Part shown: positions 1 to 11,903 of the stretch, piece after piece
Layout of the letters: the number at the start of each line of letters is the position of its first letter
Numbering within the stretch: the stretch's first letter is position 1
DNA from: Utricularia gibba
Taxonomy: Eukaryota > Streptophyta > Magnoliopsida > Lamiales > Lentibulariaceae
Direction of reading: 5' to 3'
Assembly: GCA_002189035.1 (NCBI GenBank)
Contig: NEEC01000011.1
Coordinates: 744,001 to 808,000, forward strand
Length of the DNA: 64,000 nt
Program-made: the position numbers and the translations under genes
Notes under the pieces: generated by a model
The model's input: only the letters and a program-made list of their open reading frames with translations
The model's database searches: none
What the model was told of the DNA's origin: nothing

Positions 1-2205
1 TGTCAGAACAAGCTAGAGAGCCATCAAGTAATCACATGCATGTACTGTAGTATTCTAAATCAATGTGCATCAAAAGGCATATTGTTTTTCTTGTGTTGTT
101 GTAGGTACAGAGGTCTCGTAAAAGCATGCATGATAACACACATTTTTTAGTAATTGAGTATAGAGAAATGACCCATATTATGCAACATATCATAAGTTTT
201 ATTGCCTATTTCTACGTTTTGGTGTATAGTATCATAGTTGTACTTTTTATTTCTAGTTGGCACTAAATCTACAATTTAGTCCCAACCTTAGTTCTAATAG
301 TTTTCTTTAAGCAATGCAGCACATGTCAAGAACCCAAATTCCAAGAAGCCATATATGAATAATAAAGTGATAGAGGATGAGACAAAAGGCGGAAAAAGGC
401 TGAAATGAAGGACACAAAATCCAAGAAGAGGAAAAAGGAGGATTTTGGACATGAGAAAAGATGGAGAGAGAAAAGGGGGAAGACTAACCAGGAACGAAGC
501 TGATATTTGAAGACCATCTTTTGTTTACAAAGAATATAACTCTCAACTAAGAGTAGCTAGTGAAAGTTTTAGTTTTCTATTGAACTTTTTAAATTCCTTG
601 CTTGTTTAATGTCTTGTTGATAGCACACAAATTTTCATGTTTTTAGAATATGAAAATCATGAGTTTTTAATTATGTTTAGTTGTTTAGGTTCTAGTTTTA
701 AGTATTTTTATATATAATTTCGGAAAATGTGATTTTTGGTGTTTTAGTGGGCTAAATCACTTGATTTAGCCCACCCATGTGCTAACCGATAATTGGAGAA
801 TTTCTTCACAAAATATTTCAATGGTAAGTATATTTTTAAATAGAATACATTTGTTATTGGTGAAGTGCATTTTAATACTTTCAATTTCCATTAATGGAAA
901 AAAACCCAAAATATTGAAGTGATTTTATTGATGAGTACATATTATATGATTCTGTCGTAAAGTCTACTATCCAATAGAGTATTACAATATGGATTCTATA
1001 ATGGAGAGATCATCAACAATGTCCTTCTAGAAAAATTTTCACTATGGATGTATTTTATTTTATATTGCTTATTAGAATTTTATGTTTGAATCATTGGATG
1101 GATTTTTTTAATAATTGAAATCTAAGCATTAATACAATTGGCTTAGTACAATAGTACTACATGTACTTATATTTTAGGGACTCGTAATGCTCTGAATGCT
1201 CATCTCCTTTTGCAATTGGAGATTTCCCATGTCGAAATGTTTCCACATAGCTACATACATCATCCACTTCATATAACCCTTCCAAGAATAATCAAAGGTA
1301 TCTATCACTCGGTAGTGCATTTTCGTCCCTTGGCATAATGCTGTAAGTTAAGGAAAATATTGCATTGTTTACCTATGAAAGAGTTAGCACACATAGATTC
1401 TATAGTAGCTACGTGCAATGATAAACACATTGCCAAATTTAGAAGTGACTTTTATCGTGAATCATCGATCAACAATGTATTACTAGTGTTATAACAATAG
1501 TTGAAGGTTGTATCATCATCCCAAATATATCACAAATCCTTAAATTTAAAAGTGTTAAAGCTCATACCAATGGATATTCCTATGTCAGTACACTTACTTA
1601 TACCCCAACAAAGTGCTATCTCTACAATGGCAACCCGCAAGGATGAAGTTGACTATTTTATTTATAAGTCCACTATAAATCAAAATAGTGATTAGTAGTT
1701 AAAATACACCAATGAATTGTTATTCGGTAAACTTATTCTTTTATCGTGAGGATCAAATGGCCATGTCAAACATTTCCATGTGCAAAGTTATAAATTCACT
1801 ACAATTTGATCTCCTCCTTGTAAACATCATGATCTACTGTATGTTGTCCTTCTACCTGATGTTCTGCAAGATGATTCTGCACTATTCTTATTCTAAGGGG
1901 AGTGCCACATGAAATGCGTACTGCATCTCGGACATTCGAAGTTGGTGGTTAAATATCTCTCCATCTCATGACTTTTGCTATTAGTAATACCCCAAGACAT
2001 TGTTTGCCATCTTCATCTAACGGTTGGATACCATAAAATATAAAAAACTCTTAGTTGGAAACTTAAGAAATGTTAAGAAAATCAAAAGAATCTTACAAAG
2101 AAAACATTTTCTACCCATTGGTTTTCTAACACTGGATGAAGTCAAAAGTTGTCAAGGCATTCTTATCTTTACATCTTCTAGTAGAGTAACCCATATGAAA
2201 CTAGT
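1..2205. other. Unassigned AT-rich DNA
   Basis: No gene, RNA or element end could be recognised here. The short open frames lack family motifs and differ in strand and frame, as expected of chance ORFs in AT-rich DNA. The plus-strand text from about 1190 to 2200 looks like decayed coding DNA by its base composition, but no protein family could be assigned. Confidence 0.5.
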
Positions 2206-2583
2206 CTACGAATTTCCATAGGAGTCTCTTAAACTTGTTACCATTTTAATTCCCGCTTTTGATAATATTATGAAATGATTTGTGTGAGCAATCCTGGAGC
2301 ACTTTGCAATGCTAAACAATGTACCAACACTAAACGGATATCCATAATCTTCACATAACCTCATAAACACAACGATACTTCCAATGGAAGATGGTGTTAA
2401 ATGATATAATGGAAGATGTACTAAACAAAGCATGAACTCGACAAATGGTTGGATAGGTAATCTTAACCCACATCTAAAATGCTGAATGCTAACTACAAAA
2501 GCACGGGTGCCTACCCGTTGTGGTGGTTGATCTGAAATTTGTTCATCATCTTCTTTGTCTGATATTACAAAATTTTTGGACAC
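2206..2583 (-). pseudogene. Gypsy-type 'putative plant transposon' protein fragment
   Basis: An open stretch of about 125 codons on the minus strand. Its middle, with CGLRLPIQPFVEFML, then HLTPSSIGSIVVFMRLCEDY and a GTLFSI tail, has the layout of the plant 'putative gypsy type transposon' domain (PF04195 in my recollection): an RLPxxPFV start, an L-x-P-x-S/N-W/I middle and a leucine-rich helix. The conserved tryptophan of the middle motif is replaced. Only the N-terminal part of that domain family is present and no pol region follows on either side, so this is a solitary remnant. The N-terminal 40 residues are acidic and not recognised. Family assignment rests on motif recall, not a search. 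Confidence 0.55.
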
Positions 2584-3101
2584 TACGTATCTTTGTCTGA
2601 TCTTTTCACTAAAAGTCAGGAATCATTGTGAATGCTAGTGAAATTAGGAAAATACAACATGTAGAGAATATATAAAATAAAGAGATGTCACATACCTTGA
2701 ATGAATTGATTCGATTTGAAATGTTGTACAGGAAGAAGATTTTTCTAAAAAAAACAATTTATCTTTAGAAAAATTCACATACATAGAGAAGAAGAAGTTG
2801 GATTTTTGAAGGTGAAGGTTGAAGAAGCGGTGGAATTGGAGAAGAAGGCGTAGGGTTTGAGGAGGGAGTTGGTATCTGTTTAATTAAGATAGGTATGCAT
2901 TTAATTTTTTATGTATTTTAAATTTTTCCAAAAATATATGAAAAAATTAACTACAATGTAGATTTATCAATGTCATAAGTATACTTTTTAATAAAAAAAT
3001 AGAATATTATGACTACAAATTGCAAGGAATTAAATAGTTAAGACTCTATTATTACAAAATTTTCACCGTCTAAGCACCGGACATTGTTTGATGTACTAAG
3101 G
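2584..3101. other. Unassigned, AT-rich spacer
   Basis: There are no convincing open frames. A purine-rich patch at about 2780-2870 (GAAGAAG and GGAG runs) could be the leader of the transposon remnant on the other strand or simple low-complexity DNA. Confidence 0.4.
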
Positions 3102-3280
3102 GGTGCCTAGAAATGCTTTGGGCATTGCTTATGGATATAAGTGGTGTCTAGGAATATTATGGGTGTTGCTTATGGTCGTACACGGTGCCTAGAAATGCTT
3201 TGGAAGTTGATTCAAAATGTCACAGGCATTGCTTTTGAGTACAAAAGGTGCCCAACATCAACTCTAGGTGCTGCTTCTTT
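3102..3280 (+). repeat. 41-bp tandem repeat (GGTGCCTAGAAATGC units)
   Basis: Units start at 3102, 3143 and 3184, a period of exactly 41 bp, each opening with GGTG(C/T)CTAG(A/G)AAT and most containing GGGCATTGCTTATGG or a variant. A fourth, degenerate start lies at 3247. GGGCAT or its complement recurs down to about 3355 and again near 3530. Such arrays are common in subterminal regions of plant CACTA or Mutator-like elements, but no terminal inverted repeat was found, so the parent element is unknown. Confidence 0.7.
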
Positions 3281-3612
3281 ATTTCAACAATGCCCATCAA
3301 GGCCGTGTGCTGCCAAGAAGTATATGCAAATGCTAATAGTGCCATGGGCATCATACCTGTGTCATGCTTAAGATACGGTAAATTATTTTATATGATATTG
3401 TTTTTAGCACAATGATAGATGTAATGATATGCTAATTTATTTTTTTCACTTATAGAGATAAAACCCATAACTCTTTCAAATTCAGATTTTTACCAAGAAT
3501 GCTTGGTGTAGTAGAGGTATCAGTCTCATGGGCATCATACCTCTGTTGTGTTGCAAAATAATGTATCAATAATCTAGGTAACACATTGATGAGGTATTGG
3601 TACAGATGGCAT

Positions 3613-4250
3613 TCATGATGATTTTGCAAGTGCACAGAAACTGTCGAAGAAATAAAATAAGTTTGTATCTACGGAGAATTGTTATTGGAATTTCTTTTCA
3701 AAAAAGACTCAAAAAGACTAAAAACAAAAAAAAGATTTCGTTTTAAAAACAATAAGAAAAGTGGCCTTGAATCGAACATCCACCTTACTCAAAACTCGTC
3801 CCTTGCATGTGTGCAAACCTTGATCACATACCTGGTTGCACAAGCTCTGGGGGTGTTATTCTAAAGTAGTGCTACTTGATGATCGTTATAGCACCGTCCC
3901 TTGTTTTGTGGGATTATTGAATCAACCACGCCACCAGAGCCATACGCGTAGGTAAAGAAAACGTTGCAAAAAACAGAATCAAACCTCAATTTAAATGTCG
4001 AAAAACATAGTAAAACAGTCACACGCGTAGGACTTGCGCAAGCAATACTTCACCGCAGATCCTCAGCCGCAAGCGCCTACACGCACAGACTTGACTCCAA
4101 CATGAAAATAGATATGAAAATAGGAAAAGTACAAAGGAAAAGTGGTCAAAGACATTTCTAATGGTTGAGAGGGGTGGGGTATTTATAGGAGAGTTGATCC
4201 AAGTCCTCGTATTGAGCTTATTCGATGAGCTATGATAAGATCTTCATAAT
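3613..4250 (-). repeat. 3' LTR of the LARD-like element (truncated)
   Basis: Matches 6861 to about 7660 of the partner LTR through long near-identical stretches, including the segments around GTAAAGAAAACGTTGCAAAA and GACTTGACTCCAACATG. It lacks about 180 bp present in the partner (roughly 7195-7380), and after about 4250 the two copies no longer align, so the U3 part is lost. Its outer end reads TC instead of the expected TG. Confidence 0.8.
4180..4189 (-). promoter_or_regulatory. TATA box of the truncated LTR
   Basis: The minus strand reads CCTATAAATA, the same decamer as in the partner LTR at 7611-7620. Conservation in both copies and the G+C-richer downstream flank fit an LTR core promoter reading leftwards. 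Confidence 0.55.
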
Positions 4251-5518
4251 TTTTTGAGATAGAGCTTGATCACTCAGTTGAAAATTGCTCTCAACTTTTC
4301 TTCTTTTGTACTAGAGCTACTGGTTCTACAGCTTGCACAACCAAACGAACAAAACTGTTCTCCAGATGCTCCTTCCTTGGGTCACGAGAAATCGCAGTGG
4401 GCTATAGTCGTAAAAACGGAGTTGGCTTCTGTTGTGGTGATTCAAATAAAAGGGTTTCAAGCCAAGCGGGGCTCACTAAGCGGATTAGAGGTGGGATATT
4501 AGAGATTAAAAAAAGGGAAAATCCTAATGCCTCAATCCCTTTGCGCAAGACTTGTAGAATAACTCAGCAATATACACAAGAACAAGCCCATGATCGTGCT
4601 ACATTCAGGTCACTTATAAAGAAAAGAGAATAAAACTGGTCTCCTCACCAAGAAGGTAGGGCTATGTAGCTTGCACAAGGAGTAGAAAATGAACAGCATG
4701 CAAAAGAATATCTTAGCAAGAAGCATGTCAAAATTCTAATACACAGCAACTATCTTGAAGAAGTAATACCAAAAACAAAAGCTTAAGTTCCAACAAAACA
4801 CCAAATGAGAGGTTGTGATAAGTCAGTAAATAAAATTACATTCCATTTGAAGAAAAATGAAAATGATCCTTCTCCCCCACACTTGAATAAGAACTTATTT
4901 GCAAATATTGAAAAAAAAACTGACCTAGATCATGTATTCTAAAAAGTGGAATTTTCTTCATTTGGACAACCCATATAAGTTGCATGATATGTGCATTTTC
5001 GTAGTCATTCATATCAGCCTGTTCGCAACCTTTAAATGCAGAAACCTCATTGCGCAAGTTGCAATTCTACTTGCATAAGCATACTCGGCATATATCAAAA
5101 CTCATACTTTCAGATCTTATCTCTATAAAATCATCTCTCAACAAATTTATTAGAAAACAGAAAACACTCTAAAACATAAAGATTTATCCTACTCAATAAA
5201 ATTAAACGAATCAAACAAACCAACTTGTTTTTGAATGGCAACAAGTAAACCATGCCTTGGTAAAAGCTTAACGTGGTTGATATGGAAATATGTGAAAGCA
5301 AAGAGCAAACCTCTTGAATTTTCCATGAAGCTTCTTCCATTTTCTATTGCTCCATAATTTATTTTGAAAGAGCCTCTTGATTGCACAAATCACATTCCAT
5401 CTTGATTTAAAATTTCTAAAAAAAATTCATGGTTTCAAAACAAGACTAAAAATTTATCACCTTTTATGCATCTCATCTTGAGCAAGTGCCCATCATGCTA
5501 TTTTTTGGTTTGCTCTTT

Positions 5519-5896
5519 TTATGACTCAAATGGAAAGCTCCAGTGCATGGAATCAATGCATGGACTTGAAATCGAAGCTTCCTTGAGTTGCTGCATTCTA
5601 CAAAAGAAATCTTTGTCAAAAACAAAAACATATTTTTCAAAAAAATCCTTACTTGTGATGATAAGTTCTTCTTCCTTCAAATCTTTTTCTATGAAGCTTA
5701 GGGACCGTTGAACCTCCTCTTGATGTGTTTCCTGATCACATAATTCTTGGGTGTGGTCCTCAAAAAGATCTGCTCCTTGCAAATGTTCATATGTAACACA
5801 ATCTATTTCTATAGCTTGCGCAAGGTCAGGGACACACATTGTTGGAACTCCATCTTCAGTTTTAATATCCTCACATCTAGTGGGGTTCTTTTCCAA
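5519..5896 (-). pseudogene. Unrecognised acidic ORF inside the LARD-like element
   Basis: A frame of 125 codons, rich in Glu, Asp, Lys and Gln (EDHTQELCDQETHQEEV is typical), lying on the coding strand of the element downstream of the primer-binding site. No zinc knuckle or enzyme motif is visible. Its position allows a degenerate gag-like product, but composition alone cannot show that. Two decamer palindromes of the element fall in or near this frame and read as Leu-Ala-Gln (LAQ). Confidence 0.35.
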
Positions 5897-6240
5897 TTAA
5901 CATGAATACTCTAGTGTGTAGATGGCTTCCAAATCATTCAATTGAGCTTCTAGCATTTGATTTTTAGTTATGAGTTGCTACAACTTGTCACACATGTTAT
6001 GCACTCTCTTGATTTGATCTGAAAATTCTTCCTTTATTTGCTTGATTTGTTCAAAAAAATCTCTTCATTTGCTCTTGCCTCTCAATGATTTGACTCAACA
6101 TATCTCTCAAAGATGGACATTCAGGTTGTCTATCCGATTTGCATGACTTTCTCCTTGCGCAAGTCTGCTGTGAGACCTCGTGAATTTCTCCTCTAACTCT
6201 TCATCTTCAGAATCCCTTCCAAAATCATTGTCCTCTTAAT

Positions 6241-6855
6241 CTAATGATGAATGAGATTGATAACTGGTGTATTGCTTTTTAAACTCCAATCTTTCTCGTA
6301 GCCAACACCATTATAATAAGTATGAGATTCATTGACAATCCTTTCTCTGGTGTAGTAACAATTTGTTGCTGGAAGTCTGCTTTGTTTTTTTGGCCATGCT
6401 TGTGCAAGCATCAATTGATCCCTGTTGTACCTGCGTGAAGGTGTCAATTCTGAATATGAAATCAAATGATTTACTTGATGGTCATGTGATTTGTGCACAT
6501 GAATGCATCTTTCAACATGTGATTCTTTAGGATAAAACACGTCATCCATCTTGTGAGACCACATCCTAGAATCTACCACCCAAGCAAAATATTGTTGTGC
6601 AAACCGGTATTTTGATCCAATTCGCCCATCAATTTTCTCGAATTCGAGATTAAAGGTTACATCTCGATCTGGTCTCCTCATATCTACACAAGCAAATGAT
6701 GAACGAAAATCGAAAACAAAATATTTTCTTCTTTTTTTTACCTCTTTTTTTATATGCAAGTGCGCGAATAGAGAAAAACTATGCAAATAACAGAAAAATA
6801 AGAAATAGCCTAAAACAAAATCCAAAGCGACACATATCCCCAGCAACGGCGCCAA
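6241..6855 (-). pseudogene. Unrecognised 5'-most ORF of the LARD-like element
   Basis: A 204-codon open frame that begins inside the primer-binding site, so its first 50 or so residues are probably leader rather than protein. The later part (a DMRRPDRDVTF-like start, then basic and histidine-rich residues) has the position of gag but no motif I recognise. It is the longest open frame in the element and is not interrupted by a stop. Confidence 0.35.
6837..6854 (-). promoter_or_regulatory. Primer-binding site, tRNA-Asp type
   Basis: The minus strand reads TGGCGCCGTTGCTGGGGA, starting 6 nt inside the 5' LTR end at 6861. It matches the common plant gypsy primer-binding sequence complementary to the 3' end of tRNA-Asp, with one difference (T for C at position 13). 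This fixes the orientation of the element and its 5' LTR border. Confidence 0.85.
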
Positions 6856-6860
6856 AAACT

Positions 6861-8010
6861 TGATGGTGATTTTGCAAGTGCACAGAAATCGTCGATTAAT
6901 AAAATAAGATCATATCCACTGGGAATTGTTATTGGAATTTTCTTTTCAAACAAAGACTCAAAAAGACTGAAAAAAAAAAGAAAGATTTGGTTTTAAAAAC
7001 AATAAGAAAATGGCCTTGGATCGAAAATCCACCTTACTCAAAACTCATCCCTTGCGTGTGTCTAAACCTTGAAGACTGATCTAGTTGTGAAAGCTCTAGG
7101 AGTGTTATTCTAAAGTAGTACTACTTGAGGATCGTTATAGCACCTTCCCTTGTTCTGTGGGATTATTGAATCAACCACGCCACTAGAGCCATTTCGCCTC
7201 TTGTGATAACCCATGTTTTCTCCATATCCAAATCTAACCCTCACACCTCACAGCTCACAGACAGATTAAACAGAATGTGCCTTACCAATGATTTTTAATT
7301 GAGCCCTTTTCCTTAGGTGCTTGAGTCCAACCTTTGATTCTCTCGCACTACTTTCAGGTTATGTGATACTAAAGTGCACATTGGTAAAGAAAACGTTGCA
7401 AAAAACAGAATCAAACCTCAATTTAAATGTCAAAAAACATAGTAGAATAGTCACACGCGCAGAACTTGCGCAAGTAAGGCTTCATCGCAGATCCTCAGTC
7501 GCAAGCACCTACATCCACAGACTTGACTCCAACATGAAAATAGACACGAAAATAGGAAAAGTACAAAGGAAAAGTGGTCAAAGACGTCTCTAATGATTAA
7601 GAGGGTAGAGTATTTATAGGAGAGTAGATCCAAGTCTTTGTATTGAGCTTATTCGACGGGTTTGGATAAGATCTTCTATCCAAATCTTTTATCCAAATCT
7701 TTGAAGATCTTTTTTGTATCTCTATCTTATCTACGAATCTTAGACCAAATCTTTATCCTTTGACCAAGTCTTGGGCTGAGATTCGTTGCCCATCAAGTCC
7801 ATAATTTGGTGGATCCTGATTTCTCCTCAAATTAATCCAAAAGTACCCTAGAAATCCACAAAATACACTTTCTCTCCAAAAAGATCAAAGTAGTGTGAAA
7901 GATGCAAAATCAATTGAGAAATAATGAGAACGTGGAGTCTAAGATAAGTAAAAACAACACTCAAGAGTATTGGAAGAACATGTTTTGGAACAACATAAAA
8001 TCACTTATCA
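6861..8010 (-). repeat. 5' LTR of the LARD-like element, 1150 bp
   Basis: On the minus strand it begins TGATAAGTGATTTTATG and ends CTTGCAAAATCACCATCA, with canonical TG/CA termini and an imperfect inverted repeat. It holds a TATA box at 7611-7620 and a thrice-repeated TATCCAAATCTTT-like motif near 7670-7715 that may be enhancer-like. Confidence 0.85.
7611..7620 (-). promoter_or_regulatory. TATA box of the 5' LTR
   Basis: The minus strand reads CCTATAAATA, about 750 bp before the end of the LTR, and is repeated in the truncated partner LTR. Confidence 0.55.
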
Positions 8011-8015
8011 GGCAT

Positions 8016-9242
8016 GATGTCTAAAATGATGCATGATGTCTTTATGACTGATTTTCTTGTGTGAACTCTATTTCAAGTGACTCATCCAGTCTTGTCATAT
8101 ATCGTCTCGAATTTCTACCTTGCTAATCCATTGGCATTGTAAACCTCATTGACTGAGATCTCTCATGGCAGATATTCTTCTTACGAGTAGAGTCATGGAT
8201 CAACAAAAATGGTGCCAGTAGCCATGTATCCTCATATTGCAATGGTTGAATTTGATTCTTATATATTTTTGATTTACTATGCTAGATGTAACATGGAATT
8301 GATGACATCCTTAGGATCAATGTTTAGCATTTGGCATGCCTTCACATGAAAATTACAAGTATAATAGAAAGGCTCAAATACATAATCAACAGAGTGGGTC
8401 ATGTACCTATTGTCATGAAAGCATGGGATACCAAAATTCTCCACTTCCTACACGTGCACATGGCTTGACGAACCCTCACTATGAGCTTCTTTTGTTTATC
8501 ATTTTTTTTTGCAACTGGTAATCAAAACCTTTGTCTGATAAGATAATAGGACCTTACATTCCTTCTTTGTGAACATGGCATCAAGACTTAACTTCATAAA
8601 GTGTGAATTTGGGCTTTGAAAAGTAGTGCAGTCTATGATGGTTTCATAAGCCTCTCTAATTACCACTGTGTCTAATACTACACAATGTAGGGTTTATACT
8701 TATCAGCATCTATGCTTGGTGGTGCATTTTGCGTGAATTCATCCTCCATCTTATTGTTTGTGAACAGTTTTGCATTTTCTTTTGCTAGGTGTTTAACTCT
8801 TTGGCATCTTTTTCATCAAAGGTGGGAAGATATGGGTGGTGTTCAATATTGCAGACATTAGAAGGATTGGGTTTGTGTGTGTGTGTGTTAAGTTTTGGTT
8901 TTGGGGAGTTGTAGCAAATGAAGGAGGCTTGTATTTCTTTGCTTCATGTTGGGTTCACAATGAAGAGAGTACTTTGCTTGAATCTTGACCCTAAAGTAGA
9001 GAGATTTTGTGAAGTAAACAGAATTGTGAAAATGTTATTTGGGTTATCACTAGTTACTATATTTACATGGATGTGTTCCTTTTATAGAGCAAGATTTTAA
9101 TGATCATTGGCTAGACTTATACTTGTTCTGTAGGCAACCATTACAATGCATCAGTCACAAATAAAATACTACCTTTTTTTAAAATTATTGGAGAAAACTA
9201 GCTTGAGCATAGAGTTTTTTGAACCAAGTCTATCTTGTCACC
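8016..9242. other. Unassigned spacer
   Basis: No supported gene was found. The segment directly continues the sequence left of the LARD-like element (target duplicate GGCAT). A short GT microsatellite lies at about 8873-8888. The last 50 bp may be the plastid spacer upstream of ndhD. Confidence 0.45.
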
Positions 9243-9812
9243 ACGAATAATTTCCTTGCTTAACAATAATTGTGGTTTTACCAATAATTATGCATTCGTT
9301 AATTTTCTTTCTTCTAAAGAGAGTAATATGTTTTTATACTATATCTATGAATTGCTTCTAACGATTTATCATTTTCTTATCAATTGTAATCGGATTATCC
9401 ATTACTCCAGCTAGTTGACGATTATATGTTTTTCGGATTTCCATTGGAGATTGGGAATAGATGGGCTATATGTAGGACCCATTTTAATGACAGGATTCAT
9501 CACTCATTCACTGCTTTAGTTGCATTGCTTATTACTCCGGGTTCTCCTTTTTTTTGTTTTCTTGTTCATAGAATTATGCTCAACCACTATCAAATATTGG
9601 CTAGTCTGTCCTATGGTGTGGCATTGGAAATTATATTCCATATTGGATTTTCTTTTATTGCTTTTGTGGAATAATTACTAATAATATCCGAAGGTTACCA
9701 GAAATGGAGAATCATATTAAAAGTGGGAGCTTAGGGATTAATTTCCATTAATATGAAATTATTATCTTATGATCATTCTATATTTTCGTTGTTGATAATA
9801 GGCATTCTTCCG
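9243..9812 (+). pseudogene. ndhD: Plastid ndhD remnant (NUPT)
   Basis: This is a nuclear copy of the plastid gene for NAD(P)H dehydrogenase subunit 4. It starts with ACG at 9243, the unedited initiator that many angiosperm plastomes carry, followed by AATAATTTCCTTGCTTAACA, as in genuine ndhD. In shifting frames it encodes [18 protein letters not shown] (about 9457-9510), SYGVALEIIFHIGF (about 9600-9645) and, near 9705-9790, the DNA equivalent of the GILLKMGAYGL...NMELLPHAHSIFSPW region. Two internal segments are missing and stops are frequent. The genuine gene encodes about 500 residues, so about a third survives. The match ends near a possible MITE at about 9830. Confidence 0.85.
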
Positions 9813-9827
9813 TATCACACATAGGTT

Positions 9828-10010
9828 TTAGGGGTCATTTGGTACCAAAGTATTAGTATGTTTAAGTGTAATATAATTAAGTATATATATACTCAATCGT
9901 CGATAATGTTTGATATGCGAAAAAAAATTAAGTATATAAGTGGTATATATATATAACCAGTAAAAACGTTATAATTACAAGTTTTCAATAATTTCAATGA
10001 TAACAAGCTA
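9828..10010. mobile_element. Possible MITE end
   Basis: GGGGTCATTTGGTACCAAAG at about 9833 resembles the GGGTCGTTTGATA end of the MITE at 50854, and both share AATGTTTGATATGCG-like and AAGTGGTATATAT motifs. No second terminal repeat or target duplication could be fixed, so the right border is a guess. Confidence 0.3.
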
Positions 10011-11900
10011 TTTAACTGAATAATTCTATTATTTTATACTAGATATATCATACAAAAAGAGTACGCAAAAGAAATCAAAATTTAATCTAATTTATTTTTA
10101 AATTCAAATTGATTCTAATATGTTCCTTAGAAAGCGATTACTAACCATTATTGATATATATTGGTTATGAAAATTATAAATATGATTCGTATATTTTTCT
10201 TTTCTACTTATAATATAAAAATTTGGCGTAATGAGTCTCAAATATTTTAAAACATTAATAAAATTTATCCTCATTCTCTATAAAATTAGATTCCATAAAT
10301 TTAGTTCACAAATAATTGAACTAAGTGGTATTAGCAAATATTAAATATTCAAAAATTTGATAAAGTTAATTTTCTTATTAATCTTGGCGAATTTTTAGAA
10401 TAATGAGAATTAATTATCCCTAGTATTCTAACAGTGATAAATAAAAATTATTTTTATTTGAAAATTGTGTCTTTAAAAAATGGAAGTTATGTGAAAATTA
10501 TGCTTTCAAGAAATTACTATTGATTTCATGCATATAGAAAATTGATTGTGGATTTGTTGAAATTAAATATTTTAATAAAATAAAATTATCTGCAAGCATT
10601 TTGTAAGAATTGTAGTTGGTATAGAAAAATTTTGTATTTAGAAAATTTGAAATTGTTTATAAATTATTAAAACGGTTAAATTCACTCATTAATTCATCAG
10701 TTGAATTATGAATTATAATTTTCAAAATAATTATACGTATGTTTGATTTTAGTTATAATATATTTAAATACATAATTCTTGTACCATGAATTACAATATG
10801 TATAATATTTAAAATTATATAGACTATATTTTGAAGTATTATTTTAATGTTTAAAATACATATTACCTCTCAATTGCTAAAAGTACTAAAAAGACCACTG
10901 GATTGCAAATATAATTACTCTCTTAATACTCTATTTAACCAATTTCGCCCCCTTTTTACATGTCAACAACAATGAATTGTATAATAATAGAATTTGTTTA
11001 TTTTTTAAATTGTGACTCCCAAAATATTTATCCTACTCTCTATTTTTCAATTAATTTATTTCATATTATTTTTAGGATATTTTGCGAAACAGAGATAGTC
11101 AAAATGATTTTTCTCTTCTCTCATGTGATAGAGAATAGAGTAAAAAATCCTGATTTAAATGATTCGTAATCAATAGCTTCATGGAAAAAGTGATTGTTTT
11201 TAAGATCAAAGAAATTAAGGGATCTGAGAAAAAGATTGTAAAATTTTCTTTCCCTTTAAATGGGGCAGAGGATTGGAAATCCTGATGTTACCATTCCTTT
11301 CCAGAACGGTTTAACTTTGGATAAAGCATTATTTTTTTGGACTTATAAACTACATCTTCATAGATTTATCTATGTTGGCAATCTAGACTTCATCTACTTT
11401 ATAAATTATTAAAAAATGTTTATAAAACGAAACTCTATTTTATTTCTTTTTATCCATTAAAAAAAATGTTAATTCTTTATACATGTTTGAAAGGTTCCTC
11501 GGTTGGTTGCAACCTCCGGTTGAAATAAACAAGATTTGGTTCAAATAAGATACAAATAAAGCAAAATTTACCCCATTTAATTTCTTTGTACAAGTATCTT
11601 CCAAATAGGAAAAATTGCATCAAACAATCCAATTGCTTTAATTAATGATAAAAATGATTCCTATAATTTGATGTAAATTGCACGCTTCATTCCCGTTGGC
11701 TAAATTGATCCCGAACAATTTACTTATCAAATGCAATTGATCCCCAAACTTTAAGATTTCTTATCAAATAAAATCAATCCCCAAAATTTCATTCCTAGGT
11801 ATTTTTAGTTTCCATCATCAAACACATTAGGTCTATGCTGTCAATAAAATAATAACATATGATAATAAAATCAAAATATTAAAAAATTAAAAAATAAAGT
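10011..11900. other. Very AT-rich unassigned DNA
   Basis: Long A/T runs and no credible coding frame. At 11935-11970 the local G+C rises sharply (GGTCCCCTTGGGTCCGCCCC), just beyond the end of the copia fragment, suggesting an element junction. Confidence 0.45.
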
Positions 11901-11903
11901 AAC

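Larger units (their letters stand above)
3613..8010 (-). mobile_element. Non-autonomous LTR retrotransposon (LARD-like), about 4.4 kb
   Basis: Two related direct repeats bound the element: 6861-8010 (5' LTR for the minus strand) and 3613 to about 4250 (3' LTR, truncated). The outer borders are flanked by the same 5 bp, GGCAT, at 3608-3612 and 8011-8015, the signature of integrase-mediated insertion. The 5' LTR has TG/CA ends with a short inverted repeat (TGATAAGTGATTTT against TGATGGTGATTTT). A tRNA-Asp primer-binding site follows it. The 2.6-kb interior shows no protease, reverse transcriptase, RNase H or integrase motif, so the copy was probably mobilised in trans by a Ty3/gypsy relative. 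The upstream half of the 3' LTR and the expected polypurine tract are missing, which points to an internal deletion. Confidence 0.85.

Noticed and set aside
6241-6855. Host gene at the 204-codon ORF
   Set aside because: It begins inside the retrotransposon primer-binding site and lies wholly within an element with proven borders.
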